From an uncultured Clostridia bacterium (lineage in GTDB: Bacteria > Bacillota > Clostridia > Oscillospirales > Oscillospiraceae): a DNA stretch of 13,721 nt. Under the pieces are notes generated by a model that was not told where the DNA came from, did not search any database, and saw nothing but the letters and a program-made list of their open reading frames with translations. Both the position numbers and the translations under genes were made by a program. This document shows positions 6,422 through 13,721 of the stretch, one piece after another; position 1 is the stretch's first letter; each line of letters starts with the position of its first letter. The DNA lies in the NCBI GenBank assembly GCA_937907975.1, contig CALEQS010000150.1, positions 1-13,721 of the forward strand. Reading direction: 5' to 3'.

Positions 6422-9205
6422 ATGGAACTGCTGAAAAGCATTTTTTCCGGCGTATTGACCATGAGTCTGAAGGCGATCCCGGTGATCCTGCTGGTGCTGC
6501 TGCTCCGCTTTGCCCTGCGGCGGGCACCGAAGCGCTGGGCCTACGCCCTCTGGGCGGTGCCGCTGTTCCGGCTGGTCTGTCCCGCCGCCCTGCCTGCGGC
6601 GTTCAGTCTTTATAATCTGCCCTTTCTGCACCGCTCCACCCGGAGCGGCGGCGCGGCCGGGACTGCCTCTGGTTTTCTCCGTTCACAAGATACCTCGCAA
6701 GTTGTTTCTCCCACGCTGGGCACCATCACCGGCGCGCAGACCGCCCCGGCGGTCAGTGCCGCCCCTGCCGCGTCCAATGCCGTGACCGCCGCCGGAAGCA
6801 CCGCCGCGCAGGCCGCGTCCTCCGCCCCCGCCGCAGCTGCGGCGCAGACCGCCATCCCCCACAGCGTGGACTGGCTGGCGGTGGCCGCCATCGTCTGGCT
6901 GGCCGGTCTAGCCCTTCTGCTGGGCTGGAATCTGTATCAGTACCTCCGTCTGCGCCATCGGACTGCTTCCGCCATTCGCGCCGAAGACGGCGCCTGGGTA
7001 TGCGACGGCATCGCCGGGCCCTTCGTGCTGGGCGTGCTGAGACCGAAGATCTATCTGCCCAGCTGGCTGGGCAAGGAGAGCCGCGCCCATGTGCTGGCCC
7101 ACGAGAGCTGTCACCTGCGCCGCCATGACCCGCTGATCCGTCTCGTCGGCCTGCTCACCGCCGCTCTCCACTGGTTCAACCCGCTGGTGTGGCTGGGACT
7201 TAAATTCATGGAGCAGGACATGGAGATGAGCTGCGACGAAGCCGCACTGCGGGCACTGGGCGCGGAAAAACAGAAGGATTACAGCCGCACACTGCTGGCC
7301 CTCGGCACCGGGCGGCGGGGCTATGGCCCTGCGCTGGCCTTTGGAATGCCCGCCGCCAAAAAGCGCATCCTTCATGTGCTGAACCTGCGCCAGACCGGGC
7401 GGCGCACGCTGGCACTGGCCGCAGCGGTGCTGCTGCTGGCCGGACTGACCTGCTGCACCGACGCCGCCCCCAAAACGCCCACCGGCCAGATCCAGGAGAC
7501 GGAGCAGAGCATCACCGGCCGGTCGGAACAGCTGACCGACGACATCACGCTGAGCTATGACTATGAGCTTCCCGAGGGCACCCAGTCTGTGGCCCTCGCC
7601 GTCAAAGGCACCGGGCTGTTCGAGTCTGACCTTGTCACCCTCTGGTCCGGGGCGGCCGATGAACTGACCGGCTCGCTGGCGCTGACCAATCTGAGCAATG
7701 ACTTTGATGTCTCTATCCAGCTGACCCATAACGACAGCTATGAAAGCACCTTTGAATTCAGTGGGGCCGGCCGACTGTATACCCCGTCCCACACCAAGTT
7801 CGTCCCAAGCGAGTCAGACACGATCACCCTGACGCAGGACAGCCCCTCACTGCTCTTTACGGCCTCGGTGGAGGGTGCCGGATCACCGGTAGGTACCTAT
7901 GAATTCTACCTCTATCCCGTGTCTGTCACGGCAGACAGCGTGCCCTTCCTGCCGGAGATCGGCGATCTGCCCCAGCGGCTCTATGACGCGCGCACCGACT
8001 ATCTGGGCGACGCCTCCGCCGTAGGCAGTCTCTTGAACACGATCACGGACAGCCGCAATACCGCTCACGCCGAGTTCTGCGCTGACAGCACCATGGAACT
8101 CCACACCGATGCGCAGCCCTACGGCATGGTCGTCAACGAGTCGATCAAGGACCTTGACCTGCTTGGCGGCACAGCGTACAGCCGCCTGATACGGGAGCAG
8201 TTCCGCACCGGCGCACTCATGCTGGCACTGGTGGGCAACCTCGACCGTTACTACGAGCAGTTCGATTCGGTCTCCGGTCTGGAGCTGTCCAACCTGACCG
8301 CGGAAACGGCGGAACAGGTGCTGGGCATCGACGACCTGAAGTCCTTTGGACAGAGCGCCGACGGTGTGGCTCAGCTGCTGGGTCTCATTGATCTCGCTCT
8401 GAACAACTCGGACTGGCTCAACAGCTCCACGCTGTTGACAGAACCGCTGGGCACCCGGCATTACCGCGCCGCGCTGGACAGCGAAGGCAGCTACTGGCAG
8501 CTGAATCTCGGCGAAGACGGCAGTGACCGCGCCAGCAGCAGCATCACCTGCACCGCCGTTCAGGATCACGGCGGGTACAGCACCACCATTCAGTGCACCT
8601 GGACAGAGGAACGGGGCGTTATCACCGTCACCGTTCCCGCCGAGGACGGCTGGGACGAACTGGACAATGTCGCTGTCTCCAACCACGACGAGCTGACTTA
8701 CCGCTTCCGGCGCATGGCGCCGACAGACGGCACCCTGCTCTATTTTGTGCAGGACGGCTCCTCCGACTTCTCCGCCTTTGCAAGATCCGGTCTGAGCCTG
8801 ACGGATGGCCAGACGCTGGAACTGGTGAACTGTGAGGGCGAGCCAGCCGCTTCTACCACAAACGCAATTAAATTCGGCACCTACTCCGCCGATCTCACGG
8901 AGCAGCTCCGGGAGGAGTTCCAGACCATTCCCCGGTTCACGCTGAACGACGACGGCACCTTCCAGATGGACTATGCCCCGCTCTCCTCCACCGGCACCTA
9001 TCAGATCGTGCTGGATCGGCTCACGCTCACTGCGGACAACGGGGACTCCTACCAGTTCCGCATTGAAGAAAACGGCTCCCTCATCTTTATTCAGCGCTAC
9101 TCTATGCCTATCCGCCCCGCATCGGCCAGTGAGCCCCTGCCCGACGGCACCCAGTTCAACTACTCGATCTCGCTGGGCAATGCCACGCTGGACGATCCCG
9201 CCTGA
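6422..9205 (+). CDS. M56 (BlaR1/MecR1-type) membrane metallopeptidase with large DUF4825-containing sensor region
   Basis: 927 residues, much longer than BlaR1 (about 600). Hydrophobic segments lie at about 10-30, 40-65, 150-170 and 329-343. An Ala-rich low-complexity linker (about 105-145) joins TM2 and TM3. The catalytic zinc motif HESCH (227-231) is intact, with EQDMEMSCDEAALRALG (264-280) supplying the distal acidic ligand region. After TM4, which ends in a lipobox-like LAGLTCC, come about 580 extracytoplasmic residues. These include a DUF4825 domain (about 520-615: YDARTDYLGD, SLLNTITD, PYGMVV, LVGNLDRYY) and a C-terminal beta-rich segment (FTLNDDGTFQMDY ... YQFRIEENGSLIFI, about 840-900). 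There is no transpeptidase-like penicillin-binding domain of the BlaR1 kind that I can see. Family logic: the external domain senses a signal, and the cytoplasmic protease triggers loss of the BlaI repressor. The start ATG is 4 nt after the blaI stop (GGGGGTGA ribosome site), indicating translational coupling. The signal is unknown. Confidence 0.9.
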   Translation: MELLKSIFSGVLTMSLKAIPVILLVLLLRFALRRAPKRWAYALWAVPLFRLVCPAALPAAFSLYNLPFLHRSTRSGGAAGTASGFLRSQDTSQVVSPTLGTITGAQTAPAVSAAPAASNAVTAAGSTAAQAASSAPAAAAAQTAIPHSVDWLAVAAIVWLAGLALLLGWNLYQYLRLRHRTASAIRAEDGAWVCDGIAGPFVLGVLRPKIYLPSWLGKESRAHVLAHESCHLRRHDPLIRLVGLLTAALHWFNPLVWLGLKFMEQDMEMSCDEAALRALGAEKQKDYSRTLLALGTGRRGYGPALAFGMPAAKKRILHVLNLRQTGRRTLALAAAVLLLAGLTCCTDAAPKTPTGQIQETEQSITGRSEQLTDDITLSYDYELPEGTQSVALAVKGTGLFESDLVTLWSGAADELTGSLALTNLSNDFDVSIQLTHNDSYESTFEFSGAGRLYTPSHTKFVPSESDTITLTQDSPSLLFTASVEGAGSPVGTYEFYLYPVSVTADSVPFLPEIGDLPQRLYDARTDYLGDASAVGSLLNTITDSRNTAHAEFCADSTMELHTDAQPYGMVVNESIKDLDLLGGTAYSRLIREQFRTGALMLALVGNLDRYYEQFDSVSGLELSNLTAETAEQVLGIDDLKSFGQSADGVAQLLGLIDLALNNSDWLNSSTLLTEPLGTRHYRAALDSEGSYWQLNLGEDGSDRASSSITCTAVQDHGGYSTTIQCTWTEERGVITVTVPAEDGWDELDNVAVSNHDELTYRFRRMAPTDGTLLYFVQDGSSDFSAFARSGLSLTDGQTLELVNCEGEPAASTTNAIKFGTYSADLTEQLREEFQTIPRFTLNDDGTFQMDYAPLSSTGTYQIVLDRLTLTADNGDSYQFRIEENGSLIFIQRYSMPIRPASASEPLPDGTQFNYSISLGNATLDDPA

Positions 9206-9222
9206 GTCACTTACTCACTTAC

Positions 9223-9270
9223 CAATAAACGGAACCCCGGCACGAAAACGTGCCGGGGTTCCGTTTATTG
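9223..9270. terminator. Perfect 22-bp hairpin between convergent M56 and MATE genes
   Basis: The left arm (9223-9244) and right arm (9249-9270) are exact complements over 22 bp with an AAAA loop; the GC-rich core is GGAACCCCGGCACG. It ends the plus-strand M56 operon (stop at 9205) and the minus-strand MATE gene, whose stop (9265-9267) lies inside one arm. Only short T-rich flanks (TTTATT, within the stem) follow on either strand, so it is probably a bidirectional terminator, though not of the classic poly-U form. Confidence 0.75.
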
Positions 9271-10596
9271 CAAGGTACCTTTTGATTTGAAATAGTACAC
9301 TGCGCCGACCAGATCGGCCAGTGCCCAGCCGATGGGCACGCTGAGCCAGATGCCGGTGACGCCCACGCCGGGCAGGGCGGACAGGGCATAGGCCAGCGCC
9401 ACCCGGGTGCCCAGCGAGAGGATAGTCAGCAGCACCGACATTCCCGGCTTCTGCACCGCCCGGTAATAGCCGTAAAACAGGAACAGCAGGCCGATGCCGA
9501 AGTAGCAGGCCCCCTCGATGCGCAGGTAGCCCACGCCGATGGCGATGATCTCCGCCTCCTCCGCCGAGACAAAGATCTGCATCAACGCCGGGGCAAACAG
9601 GCACACCCCCAGGCTGATGGCGGCGCAAAAGATCAGCACGGCCGTCAGCGCACTGCGGAAGCCCTTTCGGATGCGCGCCGTCTGCCCCGCGCCGTGGTTC
9701 TGGGCGACAAAGGTGGAGAAGGCGTTGCCAAAATCCTGCACCGGGGAGTAGGCGAAGGAGTCGATCTTCACCGCCGCCGCAAAGGCGGCCATGGTGGCCG
9801 CGCCGAAGCTGTTCACCAATCCCTGCACCATCAGGATGCCGAAATTCATGATGGACTGCTGGAGGCAGGTCAGCAGGGACAGCCCGCCGATCTCCCGCAT
9901 CACGCCGCCGTCCCAGCGGAAATCCTGCCGCCGGGGGCGCAGCTCCGGGCAGGTGCGCCAGAAGTAGATCGTGATGCCCACGCCGGAGACATACTGGGCC
10001 AGCACCGTGGCCCCCGCCGCACCGGCCACGCCCCAGCGGAACACCAGCACAAATAGCAGATCCAGCCCCACGTTGAGCAGTGCGCTGACCGCCAGGAACC
10101 AGAGCGGCGCGGCGGAATTGCCCAGTGCGCGCAGAAGGCAGGCAAAAAAGTTATAGAGGAAGGTGGCGATCAGCCCCGCAAAAATAACCAGCAGATAGGA
10201 TTTCATCAGCCCGGTCACTTCAGAAGGTACCTTTAAGAATCGCAGAATCCAGTTGATCCCTGCGAACATCAGTGCATTCATCACCAGCGTCACCAGTGCA
10301 ATGGCCGCAAAGGACAGCGCCGCGCCCTGCCGCAGCTTTTCCGTGTCCCGCCGTCCAAACTGGATGGAGAAATAAGCCCCCGCGCCCATGCTCAAGCCCA
10401 GCAGGACGGAAGTCAGAAACACCATCAGCGTGTAGGAGCTGCCCACCGCCGCCAGTGCGTCCGCGCCCAGAAAGCGCCCCACGATCAGCGTGTCCGCGAT
10501 ATTATAAACCTGCTGGAGCAGATTGCCCGCCATCATTGGCAGAGCAAATTTCAGCAGTCTGCCCGTGATGCTGCCCCGGGTCAGATCAGTCTGCAC
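9265..10596 (-). CDS. MATE-family multidrug/cation antiporter
   Basis: 443 residues with about 12 hydrophobic segments, normal for MATE (NorM/DinF/MepA-like) transporters in the cytoplasmic membrane that export drugs or metabolites against Na+ or H+. The N-terminal signature GSITGRLLKFALPMMAGNLLQQVYN is followed by DTLIVGRFLGADALAAVG and, in the second half, the pseudo-repeat FGAATMAAFAAAVKID and VAQNHGAGQ. I chose the GTG at 10596: GGGGTGA sits about 5 nt upstream and the protein then begins VQTDLTRGSITG, as homologues do. The frame is open further to 10680, but that part contains the predicted promoter. It is divergent from the RyR-domain gene and convergent with the M56 gene. No BlaI-type dyad is visible in its promoter, so I do not assign it to the BlaI regulon. 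The substrate is unknown. Confidence 0.93.
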   Translation of the reverse strand: MQTDLTRGSITGRLLKFALPMMAGNLLQQVYNIADTLIVGRFLGADALAAVGSSYTLMVFLTSVLLGLSMGAGAYFSIQFGRRDTEKLRQGAALSFAAIALVTLVMNALMFAGINWILRFLKVPSEVTGLMKSYLLVIFAGLIATFLYNFFACLLRALGNSAAPLWFLAVSALLNVGLDLLFVLVFRWGVAGAAGATVLAQYVSGVGITIYFWRTCPELRPRRQDFRWDGGVMREIGGLSLLTCLQQSIMNFGILMVQGLVNSFGAATMAAFAAAVKIDSFAYSPVQDFGNAFSTFVAQNHGAGQTARIRKGFRSALTAVLIFCAAISLGVCLFAPALMQIFVSAEEAEIIAIGVGYLRIEGACYFGIGLLFLFYGYYRAVQKPGMSVLLTILSLGTRVALAYALSALPGVGVTGIWLSVPIGWALADLVGAVYYFKSKGTLQ

Positions 10597-10629
10597 AAAA
10601 ATCACCCCATTGTGACTGCATTTTCTTAA

Positions 10630-10658
10630 AGTATACCGTCTTTCAGGGCTGAACGCAA
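10630..10658 (-). promoter_or_regulatory. Probable promoter of the MATE gene
   Basis: On the minus strand TTGCGT (10658-10653; weak -35), 17-bp spacer, TATACT (10635-10630; 5/6). Transcription would begin near 10623, about 27 nt before the GTG start. Confidence 0.5.
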
Positions 10659-10696
10659 ATTTCACCGCCCTTTCATCCATTCTTAATCCGAATAAA

Positions 10697-10726
10697 TTGA
10701 CAGTCTGAATCCAATTCCCGTATAAT
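10697..10726 (+). promoter_or_regulatory. Perfect-consensus sigma-A promoter of the RyR-domain gene
   Basis: TTGACA (10697-10702) and TATAAT (10721-10726), both 6/6, with an 18-bp spacer. The start of transcription is expected near 10733. This excludes the in-frame ATG at 10727, which abuts the -10, and fixes the gene start at 10760. Confidence 0.85.
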
Positions 10727-10759
10727 ATGAGCTATCCCAACCGGAAAACAGGTGAAACT

Positions 10760-12481
10760 ATGATTCTGCTCGGCTATATTGCGGGCGTGGTCCTGCTCTG
10801 GTGCTGTCTGCGCCGCAGGAGTGAGGGACTGCGCAGTGCCGTCTTTATGGCATATCACTTTCTGTTCGTCTTTGCCCTCAGCTTTTCCCTGCTTTACACC
10901 CCCGGCCTGAGTCCGGCGGAGCTGGCCCGGACGCTGGCCCTCAGCGTCTATCAGGCCCCCATGATCATGGGCTTTCAGGTGGGGCTGGACGATTACACCC
11001 AGCTGCAATACATCATCATCTTTGTGTGCAGCTCCATTTACACCGTCCGCACCGTGGTGATGCTGCTGTTTCAGCGCTTCTTCCGGGATCTGCGGCTGCG
11101 GCTCTCCCTGCTGCTCCATCCGGAGGTGTGCCTGATCTCCGGCGAACTGCCGGACGCCCAGGCGCTGGCCGAGGACATCCGCCGGGAAAAGCGGCGTGTC
11201 TCCCTGCTTTACCTCGACCCCAACCCGGACGAGGACGACGAGATCCCCGTCCCCGGAGCACTGACCGTTCAATGGAGTCAGATTGAAAAGCTGACCCGGC
11301 GCAAGCGCTGTCATGCGGTACTCCTGCCGGAGCCCAATCAGGAAAACCTGAGTCTGCTGAGGCGGTTTGAACAGCTGGGCCGCCCCCTGTCCCGGCTGAA
11401 GGTCACCGCCTTCCTCGACCCGGACCTGCTCCGGCTGGAAAAGCTGAATTATCCCGCAATGGACGTGTGGCTCGTCTCCCGGGAGCAGCTGCTGGCCCGG
11501 CACTTTATGACGGAGCACCTGCCGCTGGAGCGGCTGAAGGCCGTGGGTGCAGTGCATACCGAAGACCACATCTGGGTGCCCGACCGGCTCTTCTCCCTCT
11601 GCATAGCGGGCTTTTCCACCATGTGCCGGGAATTTCTGCTGACCACCCTGGAGAACACCGCCTTTGAGACCGCCGCCCCGGACGGGCGCGGTCTGGACGC
11701 ACTCGTCATCTCCGACGCTCTGCCCGCCCATCTGGGGGCCTTTCTGCGGGATTATCCACAATTGGCAGAGGAACCGGGGCTGAGCTGGCTCGAACACGGC
11801 GCGGAGACGGAGCCGTTTTTCACCGTGCTGGAACAGCGGCTGGCCGGGCTGGATCAGATCCTCGTCGATGTGGGCAGCACCAGTGACAATATCCGCGCCG
11901 CCCTGCGCATCCAGCGTCTGTGCCAGCGTCAGGAGCTGGCCGTTCTGCCCCAGCTGGTGGTGGTGCTCCACGAGGACGCCCCGGGCAGCGTGGAGCTGCT
12001 CACCCAGTCGGACAATGTGATCTTTTTACAGGACAACCGCAGCCGCTTCACCTATAAGGAGCTCATCGAGCGCCGGGCCGATCAGGAGGCCCGGGCACTG
12101 CACCAGCGCTACCGGTCCGTCAGCGGTACGGACATCGACGCGTGGCAGAAGCTGGACTCCTTCACCCAGGCCTCCAACCGCGCCGTGCTCTGGGACATTC
12201 CCAACAAGCTGGCGCTGGCGGCGGACGATCTGGCCGCCCTTCCCCAGGAGGAACGGGAAAAAGCCCTCTGGCGGCTGGCCCGCTATGAACACCGGCGCTG
12301 GAACGCCTTCCATTTCTGCCGGGGCTGGACAAAGCTGCCCGTCAGTGAGCTGACGCCGGAGGAGCTGGCGCAGCACAAGACCAGGCGTCCCGCCGCCCGG
12401 CGGCACATCTGCCTTGTGGACTGGGACGCGCTGGACGGCCTGCCCCAGAGCAGTCCAGGCATTTTGAAGCAGTATGACTAA
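10760..12481 (+). CDS. Membrane-anchored TrkA-N/RCK-like protein with C-terminal RyR domain
   Basis: 573 residues. Three hydrophobic segments (about 1-17, 28-47, 82-104) with basic stretches at 18-25 and 106-114 predict N-out, C-in topology; the loop at 48-80 is external. Then come two degenerate Rossmann modules. The first (about 121-250) has VCLISGELPDAQALAEDIRR in the dinucleotide-loop position and HAVLLPEPNQENLSLLRRF, resembling the TrkA-N acidic/D-N-L helix. The second (about 276-430) has LCIAGFSTMCREFLLTTL, LDQILVDVGSTSDNIRAALRI and PQLVVVLHE. The C-terminus (about 463-565) fits the prokaryotic RyR domain: SNRAVLWDIPNKL, YEHRRWNAFHFCRGW, then HICLVDWDAL. RCK domains usually gate ion channels with nucleotides or ions; RyR domains occur in ryanodine receptors and in scattered bacterial proteins. 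No K+ selectivity signature is visible. The start at ATG 10760 is supported by AGGTGA and the promoter. It is monocistronic with a strong terminator. Function unknown; a ligand-gated membrane sensor or channel is a hypothesis. Confidence 0.8.
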   Translation: MILLGYIAGVVLLWCCLRRRSEGLRSAVFMAYHFLFVFALSFSLLYTPGLSPAELARTLALSVYQAPMIMGFQVGLDDYTQLQYIIIFVCSSIYTVRTVVMLLFQRFFRDLRLRLSLLLHPEVCLISGELPDAQALAEDIRREKRRVSLLYLDPNPDEDDEIPVPGALTVQWSQIEKLTRRKRCHAVLLPEPNQENLSLLRRFEQLGRPLSRLKVTAFLDPDLLRLEKLNYPAMDVWLVSREQLLARHFMTEHLPLERLKAVGAVHTEDHIWVPDRLFSLCIAGFSTMCREFLLTTLENTAFETAAPDGRGLDALVISDALPAHLGAFLRDYPQLAEEPGLSWLEHGAETEPFFTVLEQRLAGLDQILVDVGSTSDNIRAALRIQRLCQRQELAVLPQLVVVLHEDAPGSVELLTQSDNVIFLQDNRSRFTYKELIERRADQEARALHQRYRSVSGTDIDAWQKLDSFTQASNRAVLWDIPNKLALAADDLAALPQEEREKALWRLARYEHRRWNAFHFCRGWTKLPVSELTPEELAQHKTRRPAARRHICLVDWDALDGLPQSSPGILKQYD

Positions 12482-12514
12482 GAAAACGCCGCCGCGGTCT
12501 TTCAATCACAACAG

Positions 12515-12557
12515 ACGAGGGCTGTACGCAATGCGTACAGCCCTCGTTTTGATTTTG
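12515..12557 (+). terminator. Rho-independent terminator of the RyR-domain gene
   Basis: A perfect 15-bp stem (ACGAGGGCTGTACGC at 12515-12529, complement at 12533-12547) with an AAT loop is followed by TTTTGATTTT. It lies 33 nt after the stop at 12481. It may also stop minus-strand transcription from the truncated gene at 12609, though no T-run is present on that side. Confidence 0.9.
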
Positions 12558-12608
12558 TCGTCATCTCAAAGCCACATCGGAAGCAGCGAGGATGACCGGA
12601 TAACACGA

Positions 12609-13000
12609 TCAGATCATATCCGCATACCCATTCTTGCCATAAGCAGGGTCATCCTGCACGACCTTCTGGTCGGCCCACTCGAAGGAATACAGCACATGCC
12701 CCTTGCAGGTCAGCATTCCCTTTGTTCCGATTTCTGGCATACGGGTCACGAATCCACGTCTGGCATCAAACCGACGGGGCGCTTTTCCCCTTCTACCAAA
12801 AAGTAAGCCTGCGGATTGCTAAAGCCGCTCTCATATATGATCTTTGTAATTGTGGCAGGCACTCTTTCTACCGCCTTATTTTTACTTCGGCGCCAGCGCA
12901 CAATGGAGCCGCCCACCAGGATCCCACCCAGCACGATTGGGGCCAGGATAATGTAAGCCCATTCTGCCAAATTCGCTAATATATACGCTCTATCATCCAT
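12609..13000 (-). pseudogene. DUF2500-like small membrane protein, interrupted by a frameshift
   Basis: The start ATG at 13000 has a good ribosome site (AAAGGAG, 7-nt spacer). The first frame encodes one TM segment (about residues 12-36, WAYIILAPIVLGGILVGGSIV), a basic RWRRSKNK stop-transfer and VPATITKIIYESGF ... AYFLVEGEK, then hits TGA at 12748-12746. In the -1 frame, coding sense resumes (RRFDARRGFVTRMPEIG, then GTKGMLTCKGHVLYSFEW) and continues to TGA at 12611-12609. Joined, the two parts give about 130 residues resembling DUF2500-type proteins (single TM, then a small beta domain of the pattern VPATV..., F.V.....R.F, G..G.LT..G....FE). The shift most likely lies in the GGGGAAAA run (12790-12783) and cannot lie outside 12746-12820. 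It is either a genuine disabling indel or a homopolymer sequencing error. No known function. Confidence 0.7.
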
Positions 13001-13276
13001 ATGTCTGCTCCTTTCCGCTTACAGGTAAGAAATAGCACTAACAGTCAGCCCGCAAGGTTGCATCGGAATCCCCCCGTTTCCTTCGCATCATCAAAGCTCT
13101 GTTTATTACTGTAAATTAAAGGTAGCATGACCTTCAATATATGTCAATAAATTCAAATAATATGTAATCCATTTTAAATGCACCCTTAATCTAACGCGGT
13201 CAAGCCCGGATCAGCCGCCGCCCTCCACCCATTATTTATGGTTCGCCTACCGAAGTGTTTTTCTGATTCAAAGCAT
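13001..13276 (-). other. AT-richer intergenic spacer; possible weak promoter for the small membrane gene
   Basis: There is no gene or RNA that I can recognise. On the minus strand, TTGACA (13147-13142) is followed at 17 bp by TACCTT (13124-13119, 3/6) or at 21 bp by TTTAAT; either would give a leader of roughly 110-120 nt before the ribosome site at about 13008-13014. The stretch around 13100-13190 is clearly more AT-rich than the neighbouring genes. Confidence 0.35.
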
Positions 13277-13313
13277 AGAGACCGGAACCGCTCGATGAGC
13301 GGCCCCGGTCTCT
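13277..13313 (-). terminator. Hairpin terminator downstream of the nitroreductase gene
   Basis: Outer stem AGAGACCGG (13277-13285) with CCGGTCTCT (13305-13313), AA/CC internal mismatch, inner stem CCGCTC/GAGCGG around a GAT loop. It is located 55 nt beyond the nitroreductase stop. The minus-strand side continues ATGCTTTGAATC without a true T-run, so termination is likely but not certain. Confidence 0.65.
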
Positions 13314-13367
13314 GTTATTCCGTTAAAACGGGAGATTTGACAATTCAGAGGCGACGTTCCCGCCGGT

Positions 13368-13721
13368 TCACTCGACCCATTTGACGTAATCCGCTTTGCG
13401 GGGCTTTGCCTCCGGGGCAGGGCCGTCGGCATAGCCAAGGATGCAGTGGCCGATGCCCTCGTAGTCGCCCTCGATGCCCAGCTCCTTCAGGATGGCCTTC
13501 CCTTCCTCGGACTCGAACTCCTCCTTCGCCCGGTGGATCCAGCAGCTGCCCAGGCCTTCGGCGTGGGCGGCCAGCATCAGGTTGCCCATGACCAGACTGC
13601 CGTCATAGAGATAAGTGCCCCGACTCTTATCCGCCAGCACCACCAGCACCACCGGTGCGCCGTAGAAGGGATCCGCGTCCCGGCCCATGATGCGGGCATT
13701 CATGGCGGAGAGCCTGTCCCG
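13368..13721 (-). CDS. Nitroreductase-family FMN oxidoreductase, 5' part beyond the window
   Basis: 117 C-terminal residues are visible; the frame is open through the window edge at 13721, so an internal ATG at 13703 (MNARIMG) is not the start, because RDRLSAMNARIMG continues homologously upstream. Recognised features are DPFYGAPVVLVVLAD, then DGSLVMGNLMLAAHAEGLGSCW (the conserved helix and FMN-contact segment of the family), and GHCILGYADG near the end followed by K-R-K and the usual short tail. Family members of about 170-190 residues are cytosolic homodimers that reduce nitro compounds, quinones or flavins with NAD(P)H. About 60-70 residues are missing. The stop is followed by a hairpin terminator. 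The physiological substrate cannot be told. Confidence 0.88.
   Translation of the reverse strand, partial: RDRLSAMNARIMGRDADPFYGAPVVLVVLADKSRGTYLYDGSLVMGNLMLAAHAEGLGSCWIHRAKEEFESEEGKAILKELGIEGDYEGIGHCILGYADGPAPEAKPRKADYVKWVE

Noticed and set aside
6058..9205. Calling the BlaI/M56 pair a beta-lactam resistance operon
   Set aside because: No beta-lactamase or PBP2a gene is present, and the M56 sensor lacks a visible penicillin-binding domain.
5888..10232. Repeated AAGGTACCT-type strings (near 5888, 7892, 9272, 10224)
   Set aside because: Four GGTACC sites in about 13.7 kb is close to chance. Two lie inside coding sequence with ordinary codons, and spacing and context differ.
10727..10759. Upstream ATG at 10727 as start of the RyR-domain gene
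   Set aside because: It directly abuts the TATAAT -10 box and would precede the transcription start; the ATG at 10760 has a ribosome site and begins with a TM segment.
12746..12820. Programmed -1 ribosomal frameshifting in the DUF2500-like gene
   Set aside because: In the zero frame the bases are read GGG GAA AAG, which does not form an X XXY YYZ slippery heptamer, and I see no strong stem-loop just downstream. An indel or read error is simpler.
13001..13276. Small RNA or riboswitch in the AT-rich spacer
   Set aside because: I found no conserved riboswitch core or strong hairpin apart from the terminator at 13277-13313.

Overview
The window reads as chromosomal DNA of a GC-rich, Gram-positive, probably strictly anaerobic gut-type clostridium (Oscillospiraceae-like). 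This is an inference from strong AGGAGG ribosome sites, a corrinoid methyl-transfer module with its reductive activator, a BlaI/M56 pair and clostridial-type protein families. I see no rRNA, tRNA, CRISPR array, transposase or integrase.

Left part (1-3836): a divergent corrinoid module. On the minus strand is a nearly complete RACo-like activator (2Fe-2S domain plus DUF4445/ASKHA domain; its C-terminus is cut by the window edge). On the plus strand are a cysteine-rich DUF2284 protein and a one-polypeptide fusion of a uroporphyrinogen-decarboxylase-fold methyltransferase with a B12-binding corrinoid protein, laid out like CmuA. The corrinoid domain would carry a methyl group, the URO-D domain would move it on or off, and the activator would rescue oxidised Co(II). 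The substrate is unknown, and the usual Zn-ligand motif is replaced by HHADS.

Middle (3837-9270): recQ with its own consensus-like promoter and a strong terminator. It is followed by a BlaI-family repressor and a 927-residue M56 (BlaR1/MecR1-like) membrane metallopeptidase with a very large C-terminal sensor region containing a DUF4825 domain. Two operator-like dyads and a duplicated -35 box lie upstream of the repressor. No beta-lactamase gene is adjacent.

Right part (9265-12557): a MATE-family efflux pump runs convergently into a perfect 22-bp hairpin. Divergent from it is a 573-residue membrane protein with about three TM segments, two TrkA-N/RCK-like Rossmann modules and a C-terminal prokaryotic RyR domain, driven by a perfect-consensus sigma-A promoter. 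I regard this as the most interesting uncharacterised gene here.

Right end (12609-13721): on the minus strand, a small single-TM DUF2500-like gene interrupted by a frameshift, then an AT-richer spacer, a hairpin terminator and the C-terminal part of a nitroreductase that continues beyond the window.
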